From contig CM064530.1 of assembly GCA_032716605.1 (NCBI GenBank), forward strand, positions 3,033,785-3,097,784: a stretch of 64,000 bases of DNA, given 5' to 3'. Under the pieces are notes generated by a model. That model did no database searches, was not told the origin of the DNA, and saw only the letters and a list, made by a program, of their open reading frames with translations. The DNA comes from Paralithodes platypus (taxonomy: Eukaryota > Arthropoda > Malacostraca > Decapoda > Lithodidae). Both the position numbers and the translations under genes were made by a program. Below, piece by piece: positions 18,925 through 28,859 of this stretch. How positions within the stretch are numbered: position 1 is the first letter of the stretch; each line of letters starts with the position of its first letter.

Positions 18925-20125
18925 GTTATCGACCAAGGGAAGTTGTGCAGTGGGCCATGAGAAAACTTGGAGTAGAGGAATGGTTGAGGTGTGTTAATGC
19001 GAATGTATGAAGAGCCACGGGCAGCAACTTGAGTGAATGGTGGTTTGAGCGAAGAGTTCCCAGTGCAAGTCAGAATTCACCAAGGTTCAGTGTTGAGCCT
19101 ACTGCTGTTTTTCTTGGTTATGGAGGTGCCTCTATAACCAATCCTATTCTAAGGTCAAGGGAATTTAGAATAGATTCTCATGCGAGTCATTATATGCAGA
19201 TAACCTGGTTCTTATCGCAGATAGTGTACAAGAAGGGAAGGTAAAGTTCAATAGATGGAGGGTATTGTTAAGGGATTAATAGTTAATACAGATAAAACAC
19301 AGGTCCTAATCAGTGGAGTAGGACACGAACTATGGAAAGAAGTGGTGAGTTTGCGGGAAGAGGATGGAAGCGACTCAATTTAATGTTGCGTCTGTAGTGA
19401 ATGGGTGCACAAGAGGTGTAGTGGGACGAGTGGAACTTTGACGAGAATCATAGATTTTGAATGTGCAGTGTGTTTGGGAAAACATGTGTTGAATGACTTG
19501 CTTGATAGTATCGATTTCGGCAGTGTAACGCTGGAGTGTATGAATAATTTTTGCTACATGGGTGATACAATATCCGCCAGAGGTGACGCTGAAACCTGGC
19601 TCCACTGCTAGAGTCAGAAGTGGCTGGGGGAACTTCAGAGAGCTGCTGCCTCTCTTGACTATGAGAGGACTCCTGCTTCACCATAAAAGGTATATGCCTC
19701 GTGTGTTAGTAGTGCAATGACTTAAACCTCATAGATGTGGCCTTTAAAGTGGAGGATATTATTAGAATGGAACGGAATGAGAAGAGAATGGCTATGTGGA
19801 GTTAACCTCAGGGATGGGGTACTGAGTGAGGAACTTGGAAGGCATCTGGGCATTAGGAGTCTCCGTGAAGTGATGCGCATGAGCAGACTTGGTTGGTTTG
19901 GACATGTGGAGAGAATGGATGATCAGAATTGAGTGAAGAAACGCCGGATCAAAAACATGGGAGCTGCACATAGGGGTAGACCTAGAACGAAGTGGGATCA
20001 GTTACTTCGGTCCGATCTTGACGACGGAGGCAGCCCAAACCAGGGTCGCCTAGAATGCCACCACTCAGGACGCAAGACTGAAACCACGCTCTTTGTTGAT
20101 GAAGCGGTCTTTAAACTTGTATCTA
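18925..20125 (+). pseudogene. Decayed non-LTR retrotransposon, C-terminal half
   Basis: Fragments in different frames line up with the C-terminal part of a common invertebrate LINE type. A Cys-rich PHD-like segment (CVCSEWVHKRCSGTSG at about 19388-19440, then ECAVC) is followed by NNFCYMGDTISARG (19540-19590) and by LGIRSLREVMRMSRLGWFGHVERMDD (about 19846-19923; shown by family motif GWFGHVERMDD). Many stops and frameshifts separate the pieces, so it is dead. The RT catalytic core is not preserved. A 3' piece (GAAACCACGCTCTTTGTTGA and onward) recurs at 43905-43960. Clade assignment is uncertain. Confidence 0.7.
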
Positions 20126-20177
20126 TGTATAGTATTCACCAGATGTGCTTTACTATTCTCTGTCCATATAAACTTAG

Positions 20178-20382
20178 CCCTTTGAGTACCAGCGACGTGT
20201 GTTATATTGTATTGAACTATATTTAGACGATATAATGCAGCTTAGGAAGGATTTGTGATAGTTAATAAGGTTGGTTGAGATGTTTGAAGCCTTCGTATTG
20301 CTAGAGGTGCTGCCTAAGCTGAATAAAATCGTCTCATAATTGCCGGAATATGATATAAGGGACGTCCCTGGTACTTAATGGG
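20178..20382. mobile_element. TTAA foldback MITE
   Basis: CCCTTTGAGTACCAGCGACG at the left (after TTAG) and GACGTCCCTGGTACTTAATG then GG before TTAA at 20383-20386. Mirrored TTTAGACGATATAATGCAGC and GAATAAAATCGTCTCATAA inside. Confidence 0.8.
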
Positions 20383-20454
20383 TTAACAGCAAATCCTGAC
20401 CCATAATTTTGACCATGAATGAACACTCATGGTTGGTAGTGGTGCGTGGAGTAG

Positions 20455-20586
20455 CCCTTCAAGCTTATACTATGCCCAAAGAAACTATCTGCAAAACGTC
20501 AGTAAAGTGCTCCTCTTCAAATGGTGTTATTGTTCATTCTGTCAACTTGTCAGAGTTAATTTTAACATAGTATAAGCTTGAAGGGC
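20455..20586. mobile_element. Small element with perfect 21-bp inverted ends
   Basis: GCCCTTCAAGCTTATACTAT and one more base (20455-20475) is exactly inverted at 20566-20586. The 90-bp interior contains GTAAAGTGCTCCTCTTCAAA, shared with the foldback at 6003. Non-coding. Confidence 0.75.
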
Positions 20587-20639
20587 TTATAGCACCCCAG
20601 CCAGACCTGCACGCTAGATAGAATATTTAGTTTACTATC

Positions 20640-20745
20640 CTTAGACTTTCTATCTATCTATCTATCTATATGCTCAGGCCCAATCCCCATTTTGGGGGTA
20701 GCCGACTCAAGACAGAGCAAGAACAGGGAAAACATAAAAACAACG
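20640..20745. repeat. (ATCT)n run and 'GGCCGACTC' retroposon tail
   Basis: Five ATCT units near 20650, followed by GTAGCCGACTCAAGACAGAG and an A-rich end, matching 6808-6846. Confidence 0.55.
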
Positions 20746-20761
20746 AATAGACTTTAATACA

Positions 20762-20955
20762 TACAAGTCACCCTCACTATTGAATGCCCCAACTTACGAT
20801 ATTATTATAGGTTTTTAGGTGTTTGGGTTTTTGCTGGTCTGAGTACGCATCCCCATTTACCCCATTAATTTTAGGATTCGCTAATGCTTTTTCCTTTTAA
20901 GATTGGATTTTCAGGAACGTAACCTAATCGTAAATCGAGGGAGACCTGTACTGTC
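20762..20955. mobile_element. ACAGGTCTCCCTCG-type MITE
   Basis: The right end is AATCGTAAATCGAGGGAGAC then CTGT, and the left end is the mirrored AGTCACCCTCACTATTG. The interior has TTTTTAGGTGTTTGGGTTTT and AAGATTGGATTTTCAGGAACG. Relatives are at 20995-21065 (end fragment), 45160-45340 and 61000-61167. About 170-190 bp, no ORF. A TA flank at some copies suggests a mariner-like mobiliser, which is uncertain. Confidence 0.65.
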
Positions 20956-21441
20956 TATGATTATAGATAAGATTGTAAGTATATACTGTATAGTATATAG
21001 GCCTACAGGTCTCCCTTGATTTACGATTGGGTTACGTTCCTGAAAACCTGATCTTGACTAGAATTTTAGGATGAACTGGCTTTTGGCCCAGATATTTTTC
21101 TACTTTGTACTGAAAATATTTAAAAATTTATCTCAAAAGGGGGCAGTCTTGTGAGTGTTTTTTACAGTTTGACAGAAGTAAAGGAAGTAAACTTTAAAAC
21201 AAATTATATAAAATAAGCTTTGCAATAGTTGTGTCTTCAAGATGTTATTCGTTTTTATTTGCAAGTTTGACAATATAATTTGACATGATTTAGATATACT
21301 GTACTGTTTAAATAACAGGAGGGCTATTTTGTTTCAAGACCAAGTCGAGTAGGTTTGTTTAGCATTTGGGTAATATATTTATAGTGAATTTAGAGAATCC
21401 CTATATTGAATGGGTAAACTAAAGTTTATCTATTTTGACAG

Positions 21442-21589
21442 GATCATCACCGGTATGCAAGGAGAGACTCAACATCGGGCAGGAGGAGAGACAACTGTGC
21501 ATCAATCTACCAATCAACCTCAAGCAATCAACTCGACCAATCAACACTACCAATCAAATTCATCAACCAACCAACCCTACTAAGCAACT
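21442..21589 (+). ncRNA. Possible exon interrupted by a LINE insertion
   Basis: TATCTATTTTGACAG forms an acceptor-like site at 21441, followed by GATCATCACCGGTATGCAAG and a CAA/CCAATCAAC-rich stretch that resumes after the LINE at 21983. No frame of interest. Weak candidate. Confidence 0.15.
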
Positions 21590-21971
21590 CTTATCACTCG
21601 CCGTTCCATCCACTCATAGACAACACGCAGCTGCAAGCACGACCTCCCGAAATCCATCCTTCTGAATCCTCCCTTCCTCGCGAGGACAGAGTCCACCTGG
21701 CCAGGCTGCTATGCAGACACCATTCAGCTCTTCTGAGCTATCAGAAGAGACTGGATGACCCGTCGTCGACACCTGCCCGGTTTGTAACACAGCACCCCAT
21801 ACCATTAAACACATCATAGAAGACTGCATTTCACACAACCACTTACGCCAACAACACAATTTACACTCTTTGAGAGCTCTGTGGGAGGGCCCGACCGTGG
21901 CCATGGCCTTCCTTAAGGACTCGGGGTTGTTCGGCCAGGCAGCTTAGGGAACAGGAACAACAACAACAACA
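21590..21971 (+). pseudogene. 5'-truncated Jockey-like LINE, C-terminal end, with 11-bp target duplication
   Basis: Flanked by ACTAAGCAACT at 21579-21589 and 21972-21982, with a (CAA)n tail at the 3' end, so this is a clean target-primed insertion. It codes for the last part of ORF2. Pieces such as THRQHAAASTTSRNPS are followed by a zinc-knuckle-like CPVC...H....C block, then ALWEGPTVAMAFL and GLFGQAA before the stop. A TGA falls after NPSF, and one frame change separates the halves. The same element is present at 39002-40487 and 61274-61830. Confidence 0.85.
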
Positions 21972-22227
21972 ACTAAGCAACTAATCCTCCTCAACTAACC
22001 AAAGTTATCAAGCAACCAACCCATCACAAGCAACCAACCATATCTGTCATCTACATCATTCAACCAACTCAACCAACCACTTGCATAGAAGGTGGTTGAT
22101 GTAGTGGTAGTAGTCGTTCCCTAAGCCCTATGGGAGCTCTTTTGGGGAGCTCAGTGGTGTAGTTAAACTTCTCAAAAATAAAAATAAAAATCGTTCCCAA
22201 GGCCAGACAGCCTAGGACACCTCTACT

Positions 22228-22437
22228 ATAGGTAGCACCAACGAACTTGACGAATCTTGATCCCTGGCCTCTCTAACTCAAAAGGGCCTAGAGCAAACTA
22301 GCTGTAAATATCCACACCTATTTCCTGGTGGACTGTTCCAAAAATTATAGAAAAGTCAGCCCGATTGCTTTCATTCATTTCGAGTTATAAGAAGTTAAGG
22401 AGTCAAGATTATTGTCTAGTTTGCTGGCGTTACCTAT
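22228..22437. mobile_element. Foldback MITE, GGTAGCACCAACGAAC family
   Basis: The left end TAGGTAGCACCAACGAACTT is mirrored by AGTTTGCTGGCGTTACCTAT at the right. Interior CTGTAAATATCCACACC and TCCTGGTGGACTGTTCC. A second copy, about 85 percent alike by eye, lies at 23615-23825. TA at the borders suggests a mariner-like target site. Confidence 0.75.
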
Positions 22438-22449
22438 ACCACTACATCA

Positions 22450-22750
22450 ATCACCTTCTATTATAATGTAAAACTTGCAAAATAAACAAACCAAAACTTG
22501 GACAAACGCAGTAAAAAGACAAAAACTTAACAAAATCGATATGTGGAAACCACACTTAAGCAAAATAATAATTTATAAATAAAACACAATCCACCACATA
22601 GGGTGTAGGCTACATTACTACATGAGCAAGTTAATCTGTTTCCCAAGCAAACTAATCACACATATAACAACGCACTATCGTCTCGTTCAAGGAATTAGTC
22701 AATTGACTTGACAATAATTAAGCCAAGGAATTACTCAGTCAATTTTGCAA
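22450..22750 (+). repeat. 'TGTAAAACTTGCAAAATAAAC' dispersed repeat
   Basis: Begins ATTATAATGTAAAACTTGCA, then ATCGATATGTGGAAACCAC, CCACATAGGGTG and ACATGAGCAAG. A very similar long copy is at 55795-56045, with shorter ones at 25120, 26270 and 56450. No coding potential found. Confidence 0.7.
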
Positions 22751-22799
22751 GACTCGACCACTCCAGAATCTCTCGTCAACCATCTCTGTTTCAATAATT

Positions 22800-23060
22800 A
22801 TATAGCTAACCTTACAGCAAGGAAGTTGGAGCTGTAGATATTGATATTTAGCAGAATTACCAGCTAAAATATAGTCATAGTAGGCCTACATCTAATTACA
22901 TAAGACTAAATTAATCATAGTTTCTATCCACCATAAACTTGGCATTAGTATTGCATTTCTGTTCTATAGCAATGTTTACAGCTCCAACTTCCTTATAGCC
23001 TGAAACTCTCAAATGGTCAATAATATCCTTTGTTTCTTGGATAAGCAGACAATTATTTAT
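22800..23060. repeat. Inverted pair of 'AAGGAAGTTGGAGCTGTA' repeats
   Basis: CAAGGAAGTTGGAGCTGTAG (22820 area) and CTCCAACTTCCTTATAGCCT (22985 area) face each other. Related copies near 31150-31215, 46080-46140 and 46650-46700, usually with CAATTGACCACTTG-like flanks. Confidence 0.6.
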
Positions 23061-23399
23061 ATGTACGGTAATGGTACTATGATTAGTTTTATGTTTTTGA
23101 ATTTTATAATATTGTTTTGCTAAATCTTCAACATATACTTAACCCCTTCTGTACCGGTGATGTACTTTTCATTGTATTCTGACCTAAATGACACAAAAAG
23201 TCTTAATATAGAAAAAAAATGGAGCGAAAGGTTTTAAAATTGACAAACTAATGGGCCAAACGTCTTATAATCTGAAAAGTAATGGGGTTAAACATGATGA
23301 AGAAGAAGGACCAGAAAAACGACCAATCTCCCCTTAAAATCTGAAACTTGCAGGTGGTCAATTATATACTATGTGAAATTGATCATAATACTATAGTCT

Positions 23400-23610
23400 A
23401 TTCGCTGTAAGTAGGCGAGAAATTTTTACCTATTCTCTGTAACTCAAAAATTACTAGAGTAATCGAGCTATTAGTTCTACCATTTGGGATGAGTCAGTCA
23501 AGTAAGAGATGTGGAAATTTACAACCCATTTGCTCTAGCCCTTTTCGAGTTGCAGAGGATAGAGGTCATGATTTCTCGCCTACTTACAGCGAGTAGACTA
23601 ACCTTAGGAA
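23400..23610. mobile_element. Foldback MITE, GCTGTAAGTAGGCGAGAAAT family
   Basis: Left GTCTATTCGCTGTAAGTAGG and right CCTACTTACAGCGAGTAGAC are inverted copies. The interior mirrors CTCTGTAACTCAAAAA with CGAGTTGCAGAGG. About 205 bp. Partial relatives at 10150 and 31990-32120. Confidence 0.85.
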
Positions 23611-23614
23611 GTTA

Positions 23615-23825
23615 TATGTAGCGCCAACGAACGCGACAATAATCTTGATCCCTGACCTCTGTAGCTCAAAAAGGACTAAAGCAAACTGGCTGTAAATATC
23701 CACACCTATTTCCTGGTGGACTCTTCCCAAATTATAGAAACGTCAGCTCGATTGCTTTCATTCATTTAGAGTTGTAAGAAGTTAAGGGGTCAAGATTATT
23801 TTCAAGTTTGCTGGCGCTACCTATA
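23615..23825. mobile_element. Foldback MITE, second copy of the 22228 family
   Basis: TATGTAGCGCCAACGAACGC at the left and the mirrored AAGTTTGCTGGCGCTACCTA at the right. Same interior as 22228-22437. It directly follows the foldback at 23400. Confidence 0.75.
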
Positions 23826-24284
23826 GTATAGTATGTACTGTATGTAGGTTCATATATATTCTGTCAAATACCCCAGTGTTTTTTTATAGGGGTGGCCGAC
23901 TTTAGACAGAGCCCGAACAGGGACATCACAACACATATAAAAAAAATAGTAGAGCTTTATATATACCTTTTGTAGATTATGACGACTTTTGTTTATATAT
24001 TGTTTTTAGTAAAGTGGCTTGAATATTCCTATACTCCCATCACTTGATATTGATGTAGGGTTAAGGGGGGATGGTTGTTATTTTCGGACCCCTTTCTCCC
24101 TCGTGTTTAGCCCAACTAGTTTGAGATTTTTAAGACGTTCGTTCCCTTAGTGTGGCGATTTTAATACCTTTCGCCCCATTTCTTTACAATACAATACAAT
24201 GGTTTAACGTCATTTGTCCATTACATGCAATGTAACGGCTCAGACGGGGTTGCCTTTCAGTAGTACAATAAAGTCCCGCCACAG

Positions 24285-24770
24285 CACTGCCCCACTAAGT
24301 CATCACTGTGGCTGATGTTGGTATAGTGCTAACCGTGCCTCAGCAAGACTCAACAGTGTCTCCCTGCAGCACTTGCACCTGCAGTATCTGCAACCACACC
24401 AGCCTTAACAGTGTTACAAAAAGACAGCACCATAACAAGACTCTACTGTATATTAGGCAATTGGACTATAGAACAATAAAGTCCTGCCCCAACATGCAAA
24501 CACTTGCTGACACAGGTGTGGTGCCAAACAGCGCCCAGGTAAGACTCAGTCCACTGTGGCACCTATCCGCACCCCACCAGCCTCGGCAGTGCCATACCAA
24601 GACAGTGCTACAATAAAGTCTTTATTGCATAACAATGGCTGTTGGTCCACAAGTCTATCGCCATCCCCCCTATTAGTCGCCTTGTACGACACGCAGTAGG
24701 ATGCGTGAGGCATATTCTGTTTTTCCTCCACCATTAGATGAAGGCCCCCTTACCACCTGGGGGGGGGGGG
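24285..24770 (+). repeat. Dispersed repeat with a conserved SINE-like block
   Basis: CACTGTGGCTGATGTTGGTA, then CTCCCTGCAGCACTTGCACC and CACACCAGCCTTAACAG recur inverted at 43735-43890 and 61940-62100 and in part at 42915-42985. The right part has CTATTAGTCGCCTTGTACGA, CACGCAG and GGCATATTCTG, a block I associate with conserved central domains of metazoan SINEs; the exact domain name is uncertain. It ends in poly-G. Confidence 0.5.
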
Positions 24771-25093
24771 GGGGCATTTCTTTGTCAATATAAAGACCTT
24801 TCGTGTCATTTAGGTACAGTATCATATTTTTTCCTGGCGAGCTAAAACGAGCGTGAAATTTAAAGAGGAAATATTTCTACCGAAAAATGTACAAATCTAT
24901 CTTGAAGGGGGGACTGTCTAGGAGTGTGTGTGTGTTTTTTTTTATGCTCGATGGAGTTTTAGTGAGGAAACTAATTAAATATTATGAATTAAAAATTAGA
25001 CCAAAAAATTTCCTTTACCCCCTTAATTTATTGTAAGATAAGAATTAAACTTAAGAAGTGTCCAATAATCAACAATACAAAGGTAGGACAGAT

Positions 25094-25119
25094 TTTATAT
25101 ATATATATATATATATATT
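25094..25119. repeat. (AT)n microsatellite
   Basis: About 13 AT units. Confidence 0.9.
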
Positions 25120-25267
25120 ATAATGTAAAACTTGCAAAATAAACAAACCAAAACTTAGACGAACACAGTAAAAAGACAAAACAACTTGTGGAAACAACGC
25201 TTAAGCAAAATAATAAGCAATAAAATAATGATATAAATATCTCCAAATGGGATCAACTCCTTAAGCC

Positions 25268-25935
25268 TTGCACATTGCCAGCTTGCTTCATGTCCTGCTC
25301 CTGGGCCGTACCATCACGTTCTGCTGGGTCCCTGCCCACGTCGGTCTTAGTGGGAACGAAAGAGCGGATACTCTGGCCAAGAGAGCTAGGCGGGGCACTC
25401 CTAGCGTCTCTCTCATGCGCCTACCTGATGTCTTTCCGGTACTTCAGTCTAAAGTCCGTGATAAGTGGTGGAAGAGTCTCCCTACCACTAAACATCTCCG
25501 TTCTTTCAAAGACGACTTATTTCCCTGGACGACTCCTCCCTCTTCTGCTCTTATTGACCAGGTTGTGCTTACCAGGCTTCGCCTTGGACATACTAGGCTA
25601 ACACTTGGTTACCTAATGTCTCTACCTAGAACTCCTCCTCCCTATTGCCAGCAATGTCATACGGTTCTTACAATTCCCCATATATTGTGCGAATGCCGTA
25701 ACTTTAGATATGAACGTTTGCGTATCTCCAGAACCGTTCCCTTCCTGAATTGCTTTGGGACTCCCTCTACCTCTACCTCTACCTTTGAACCGCTCCGTTC
25801 CTATCTACAAGCCATACATGTGTTCTAGGACTTATAACTGACCTACCCATATGCATCTCTACTTCCCATAATTGGTCTAGCCTTATAAGTGGCCTTTGGC
25901 TCAGTAGGCTAGAATAAAATCTTTATCATCATCAC
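25268..25935 (+). pseudogene. 3' end of a non-LTR retrotransposon with RNase H domain
   Basis: An open frame of 186 codons (25268-25828). Residues about 15-40 read FCWVPAHVGLSGNERADTLA, the C-terminal RNase H signature (HVGLxGNExAD). Later comes a Cys/His block (CQQC...H..CEC at about residues 133-147) as in LINE ORF2 C-termini. RNase H is characteristic of the I/R1-type lineages. The methionine start is accidental: the copy is 5'-truncated, so RT is missing. The 3' UTR ends GGCTAGAATAAAATCTTTAT plus a short (CATCAT)n tail near 25925. Confidence 0.85.
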
Positions 25936-25937
25936 CA

Positions 25938-26190
25938 TGTGCGAATGCCGTAACTTTAGGTATGAACGTTTGCGTTCTCTCCAGAACCGTTCCCTTCCCG
26001 AATTGCTTTGGGACTCCCCCCTACCTTTACCTTTGCACCGCTCCGTTCCTATCTTCAAGCCATACATGTGTTCCATGACTTATAACTGACCTACCCATGC
26101 ATCTCCGCTTCCCATACTTGGTCTCCTAGCCTTATAAGTGGCCTCTGGCTCAGTAGGCTAGAATAAAATCTTTATCATCATCATCATCTA
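25938..26190 (+). pseudogene. Second 3' end of the same RNase H LINE, in tandem
   Basis: Begins at the TGTGCGAATGCCGTAACTTT corresponding to 25687 of the first copy and ends with the same CTAGAATAAAATCTTTATCA and (ATC)n tail. About 95 percent alike by eye. Coding region only about 120 bp and non-functional. Confidence 0.85.
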
Positions 26191-26199
26191 GGGGTTAAT

Positions 26200-26350
26200 G
26201 CGATCTCAATAAACCCTCTGAATACGTAGGCCCTTCTAAAACTACATGCAATCATCTAACATTATAATGTAAAACTTGCAAAATAAACAAACCAATACTG
26301 GGACAACATAAGATTAACGCAAAGGAACTAATCAAAATCGCTATGTGGAA
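26200..26350. repeat. TTAA-MITE fragment and 'TGTAAAACTTGC' repeat
   Basis: AACCCTCTGAATACGTAGGC then ATAATGTAAAACTTGCAAAA. Truncated copies of families described elsewhere. Confidence 0.45.
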
Positions 26351-26417
26351 ATGACGGGAAATTTAGCCAGAGTAAAAGTAAAAAAAGAGGTCGTGCTTTA
26401 GGGGTTAATCTTTATGC

Positions 26418-26460
26418 ATGTGGCTGTTTGGCCAGGCAGCTTAGGGAACAACAACAACTA
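26418..26460 (+). repeat. LINE tail fragment
   Basis: TGTTTGGCCAGGCAGCTTAG followed by GGAACAACAACAAC: the last 40 bp of the Jockey-like LINE. Confidence 0.7.
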
Positions 26461-26639
26461 CCCTCTTTAAATGTAAAATTCTTGTCTAATGTAATTCAAA
26501 TTTTCGAGAGTACCCAGCTCTTGTCTTTCGTTCACTTGGAAAAGTAGACATAATGAATATAAACATGTGAGGAGGAGCACTTTATTGACAACGCATTGCT
26601 TATAGCTTCATTAGTCTACCAAAATATTTAAAAATGTAT

Positions 26640-27750
26640 ATCGAAGGTGGGTATAGGGGATGTTTTTTTATGCTTGATGGAGGTCTGAGGAGGCAACTAG
26701 AAAATAGATATATAAATTAGCTTTATATATTCTTTTTTGGATGACTTGCATTTCTTGTTTAACCAAGGTTCCTTTCTGGTATAGGCCTACATTTCTGAGT
26801 AGCCTATTCATTATTTTTGTGTACATTCCTTTGCAGGTTGGTTTAATAAATCAGTTATATCATTTGCTCCCTGGTTTTTCTTCCATGTCTAGTTTTACTA
26901 ATTTTATTATATAAGGTACTGTAGTAAGAAATTAGATAAGTTTACCCTTATTATGCAAGAGAAAATGGGATTGATATTGAAACAGAAAACGCGACAGTCA
27001 GTTATGAGAGTAATCAGCTGATGGAGTGGGAATGTGGCTGCAACTCACAAGGTTAGAGTTATGTATTGTTTTTAGTCGTGTTTAAGGCATTTATTTCTTA
27101 CCAAGTGACCAATTAATGAAGTCATGGACTATGTCTGGATTGTGATGGTACAGCTGTGGCTTTCGAAATGTGTAGTTTATTTAGAAATGGAATACATTGG
27201 AGTTTGTTTACATCTCGTATTGTGTTTATGACAGGTAGGCTACTCTTAACCTGGGCATTTTATTTTAAAGTACCAATTCTAAAGTCAAAATATCAATTTT
27301 CAATATCAATTTGCTAAAATTCTAAATGGGGGGGGGAGCTCCCCTAATTATAGTGTTTGGCTACGCCTACTGCCCCCCCTTAATAGGCTAGGCCTATACT
27401 TATTGCCTCCCCCCCCCCCCCATTGTCGGAGTTCTGGGGACGGGCCTGTAGCAGCTGTTTTCTCTATACTTTAGGTAAAATATAAGTTAGGTCTGCATTA
27501 TATAAAAAAAAAAAAATCGCTAAAGGTTAAGTGCCATTTAGGCATTTTTTCCTGGCGCGAGACATTATTTTAAGATTGTAGCATTTTCTGGTTTGGGTTA
27601 CGGAGCAAAAACAGAAATCTAGTTATAAAAACAAAACTCCTTTGCTCTAAATTAGTGAATTGAAATTTTGATTCTAAAGACCTGCATATTTCTAGATACT
27701 TTATAAAACAAATTCTAGCGACTAAGTTTTTCGTATCATACATAGCGTAG
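26640..27750. other. No gene recognised
   Basis: Mixed A/T-rich sequence with runs of C (27405-27421) and A. A fragment near 27545 (TTTTTTCCTGGCG) matches the foldback at 470-800. Confidence 0.35.
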
Positions 27751-27756
27751 GATTAA

Positions 27757-28184
27757 CCCTTTTGAAGCTCTGACGCGTTTTAGCAGTTTATTTTGACTAT
27801 CATTAACCCCTTCAGACTCTCATGACGCAGAGGTTGCCAGATTAACAATAAGAAATAGAGTTCTCTCACCCTTATAATTACCTCTAAAATTAGTGTTCTG
27901 CCCACAGCTAACTCAAAGACAACTGCAGAGGTTGAAGTAACTAAACTAAAGGTTTCTAAATACCCCTGATGGTAACAAAGGCTTTAAAGTATCCCTAATC
28001 GGCTCAAAATTGCGTCATGTCGGAGAGGGTTAAAAGATTTTATTCAGCTTAGGAAGTATCCGAGAGTATTAAAAGGGTAAATACTATCTCAATCAACCCT
28101 TTGACTTCTATATAGGCCTACCGTTACTAATCTGAATAAAATAGTCTAATAGTAACCAGAAACGCGTATTGGAGCTTGAAAGGG
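27757..28184. mobile_element. TTAA foldback MITE split by a second TTAA element
   Basis: Outer element: CCCTTTTGAAGCTCTGACGC ... GCGTATTGGAGCTTGAAAGG then G, with TTAA at 27753-27756 and 28185-28188. Its left piece ends CTATCA/TTAA and its right piece resumes TTAA/AAGATTTTATTCAGC. Joining them across one TTAA gives back the family's usual interior. Confidence 0.88.
27807..28029. mobile_element. Inner TTAA element (223 bp)
   Basis: CCCCTTCAGACTCTCATGAC at the left and GCGTCATGTCGGAGAGGG at the right are imperfect inverted ends. TTAA is duplicated exactly at both borders (27803-27806, 28030-28033). The interior is unlike the outer element, so this is a different family using the same target. 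Confidence 0.88.
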
Positions 28185-28650
28185 TTAAGCCTTTATTTTG
28201 ATGGACTAATTCCTTGAGACTAGTGCGTAGTTATATTCTGCGATTAGTTTTCTTGGGGAACATTATCTTTATGTACACTGGTAGGCTAGTGTATTTATTT
28301 CGAAATATTATTTTTTGCTAAATCGCAATTTTCATATTTATATTTGTTTAGCCTTAAGGCCTATATGGTCTTTTCCTAGTTTTGGTTTGTTTATGAAAGT
28401 TTTAAATTATAATTCTCATTCTTCAAGATTTCCTATGATTCAGTGCGTTGGATGTTTTGTTATACTATGTATGGCCATAGCTTAGCCTACTTAGTAAAAT
28501 TAATATAGAACTTTAAATAGAATTTGCACGGTCTTTTCCAGTATTCTTCCCCAATTTCAGCGTATATAGCCATTAATTATTTGTGAATAGATCAATAATT
28601 GTTCTTTAGTTTAATTTCATAGGCCTATATTTAATCGTTGAATTCCTTAA

Positions 28651-28841
28651 CTCCTGTACCGGAGAGGTCTTTTTCGCTTATTTCAGCTATATTTAGAATT
28701 TTTTTATACAAGGAATTAGTTTGGTTAGTTAAAATAGTGAATTTGAATAATTTGAAAATGTTAATAAGTGCATGTCCTTTCTAAGCTAAATAAAATAGTT
28801 TAATAATTGCCATAAAATAATTTACTTTTCTAATGAAGGGG
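28651..28841. mobile_element. TTAA foldback MITE (191 bp)
   Basis: TTAA at 28647-28650 and 28842-28845. CTCCTGTACCGGAGAGG ... TTTCTAATGAAGGGG, with mirrored CATGTCCTTTCTAAGC and the family core. Confidence 0.65.
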
Positions 28842-28859
28842 TTAAGCCAATTTATCTTT

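Noticed and set aside
25268..25828. Host gene encoding a 186-residue RNase H-like protein
   Set aside because: HVGLSGNERAD and the Cys/His tail are LINE ORF2 features, the 5' end is truncated, and a second 3' copy follows.
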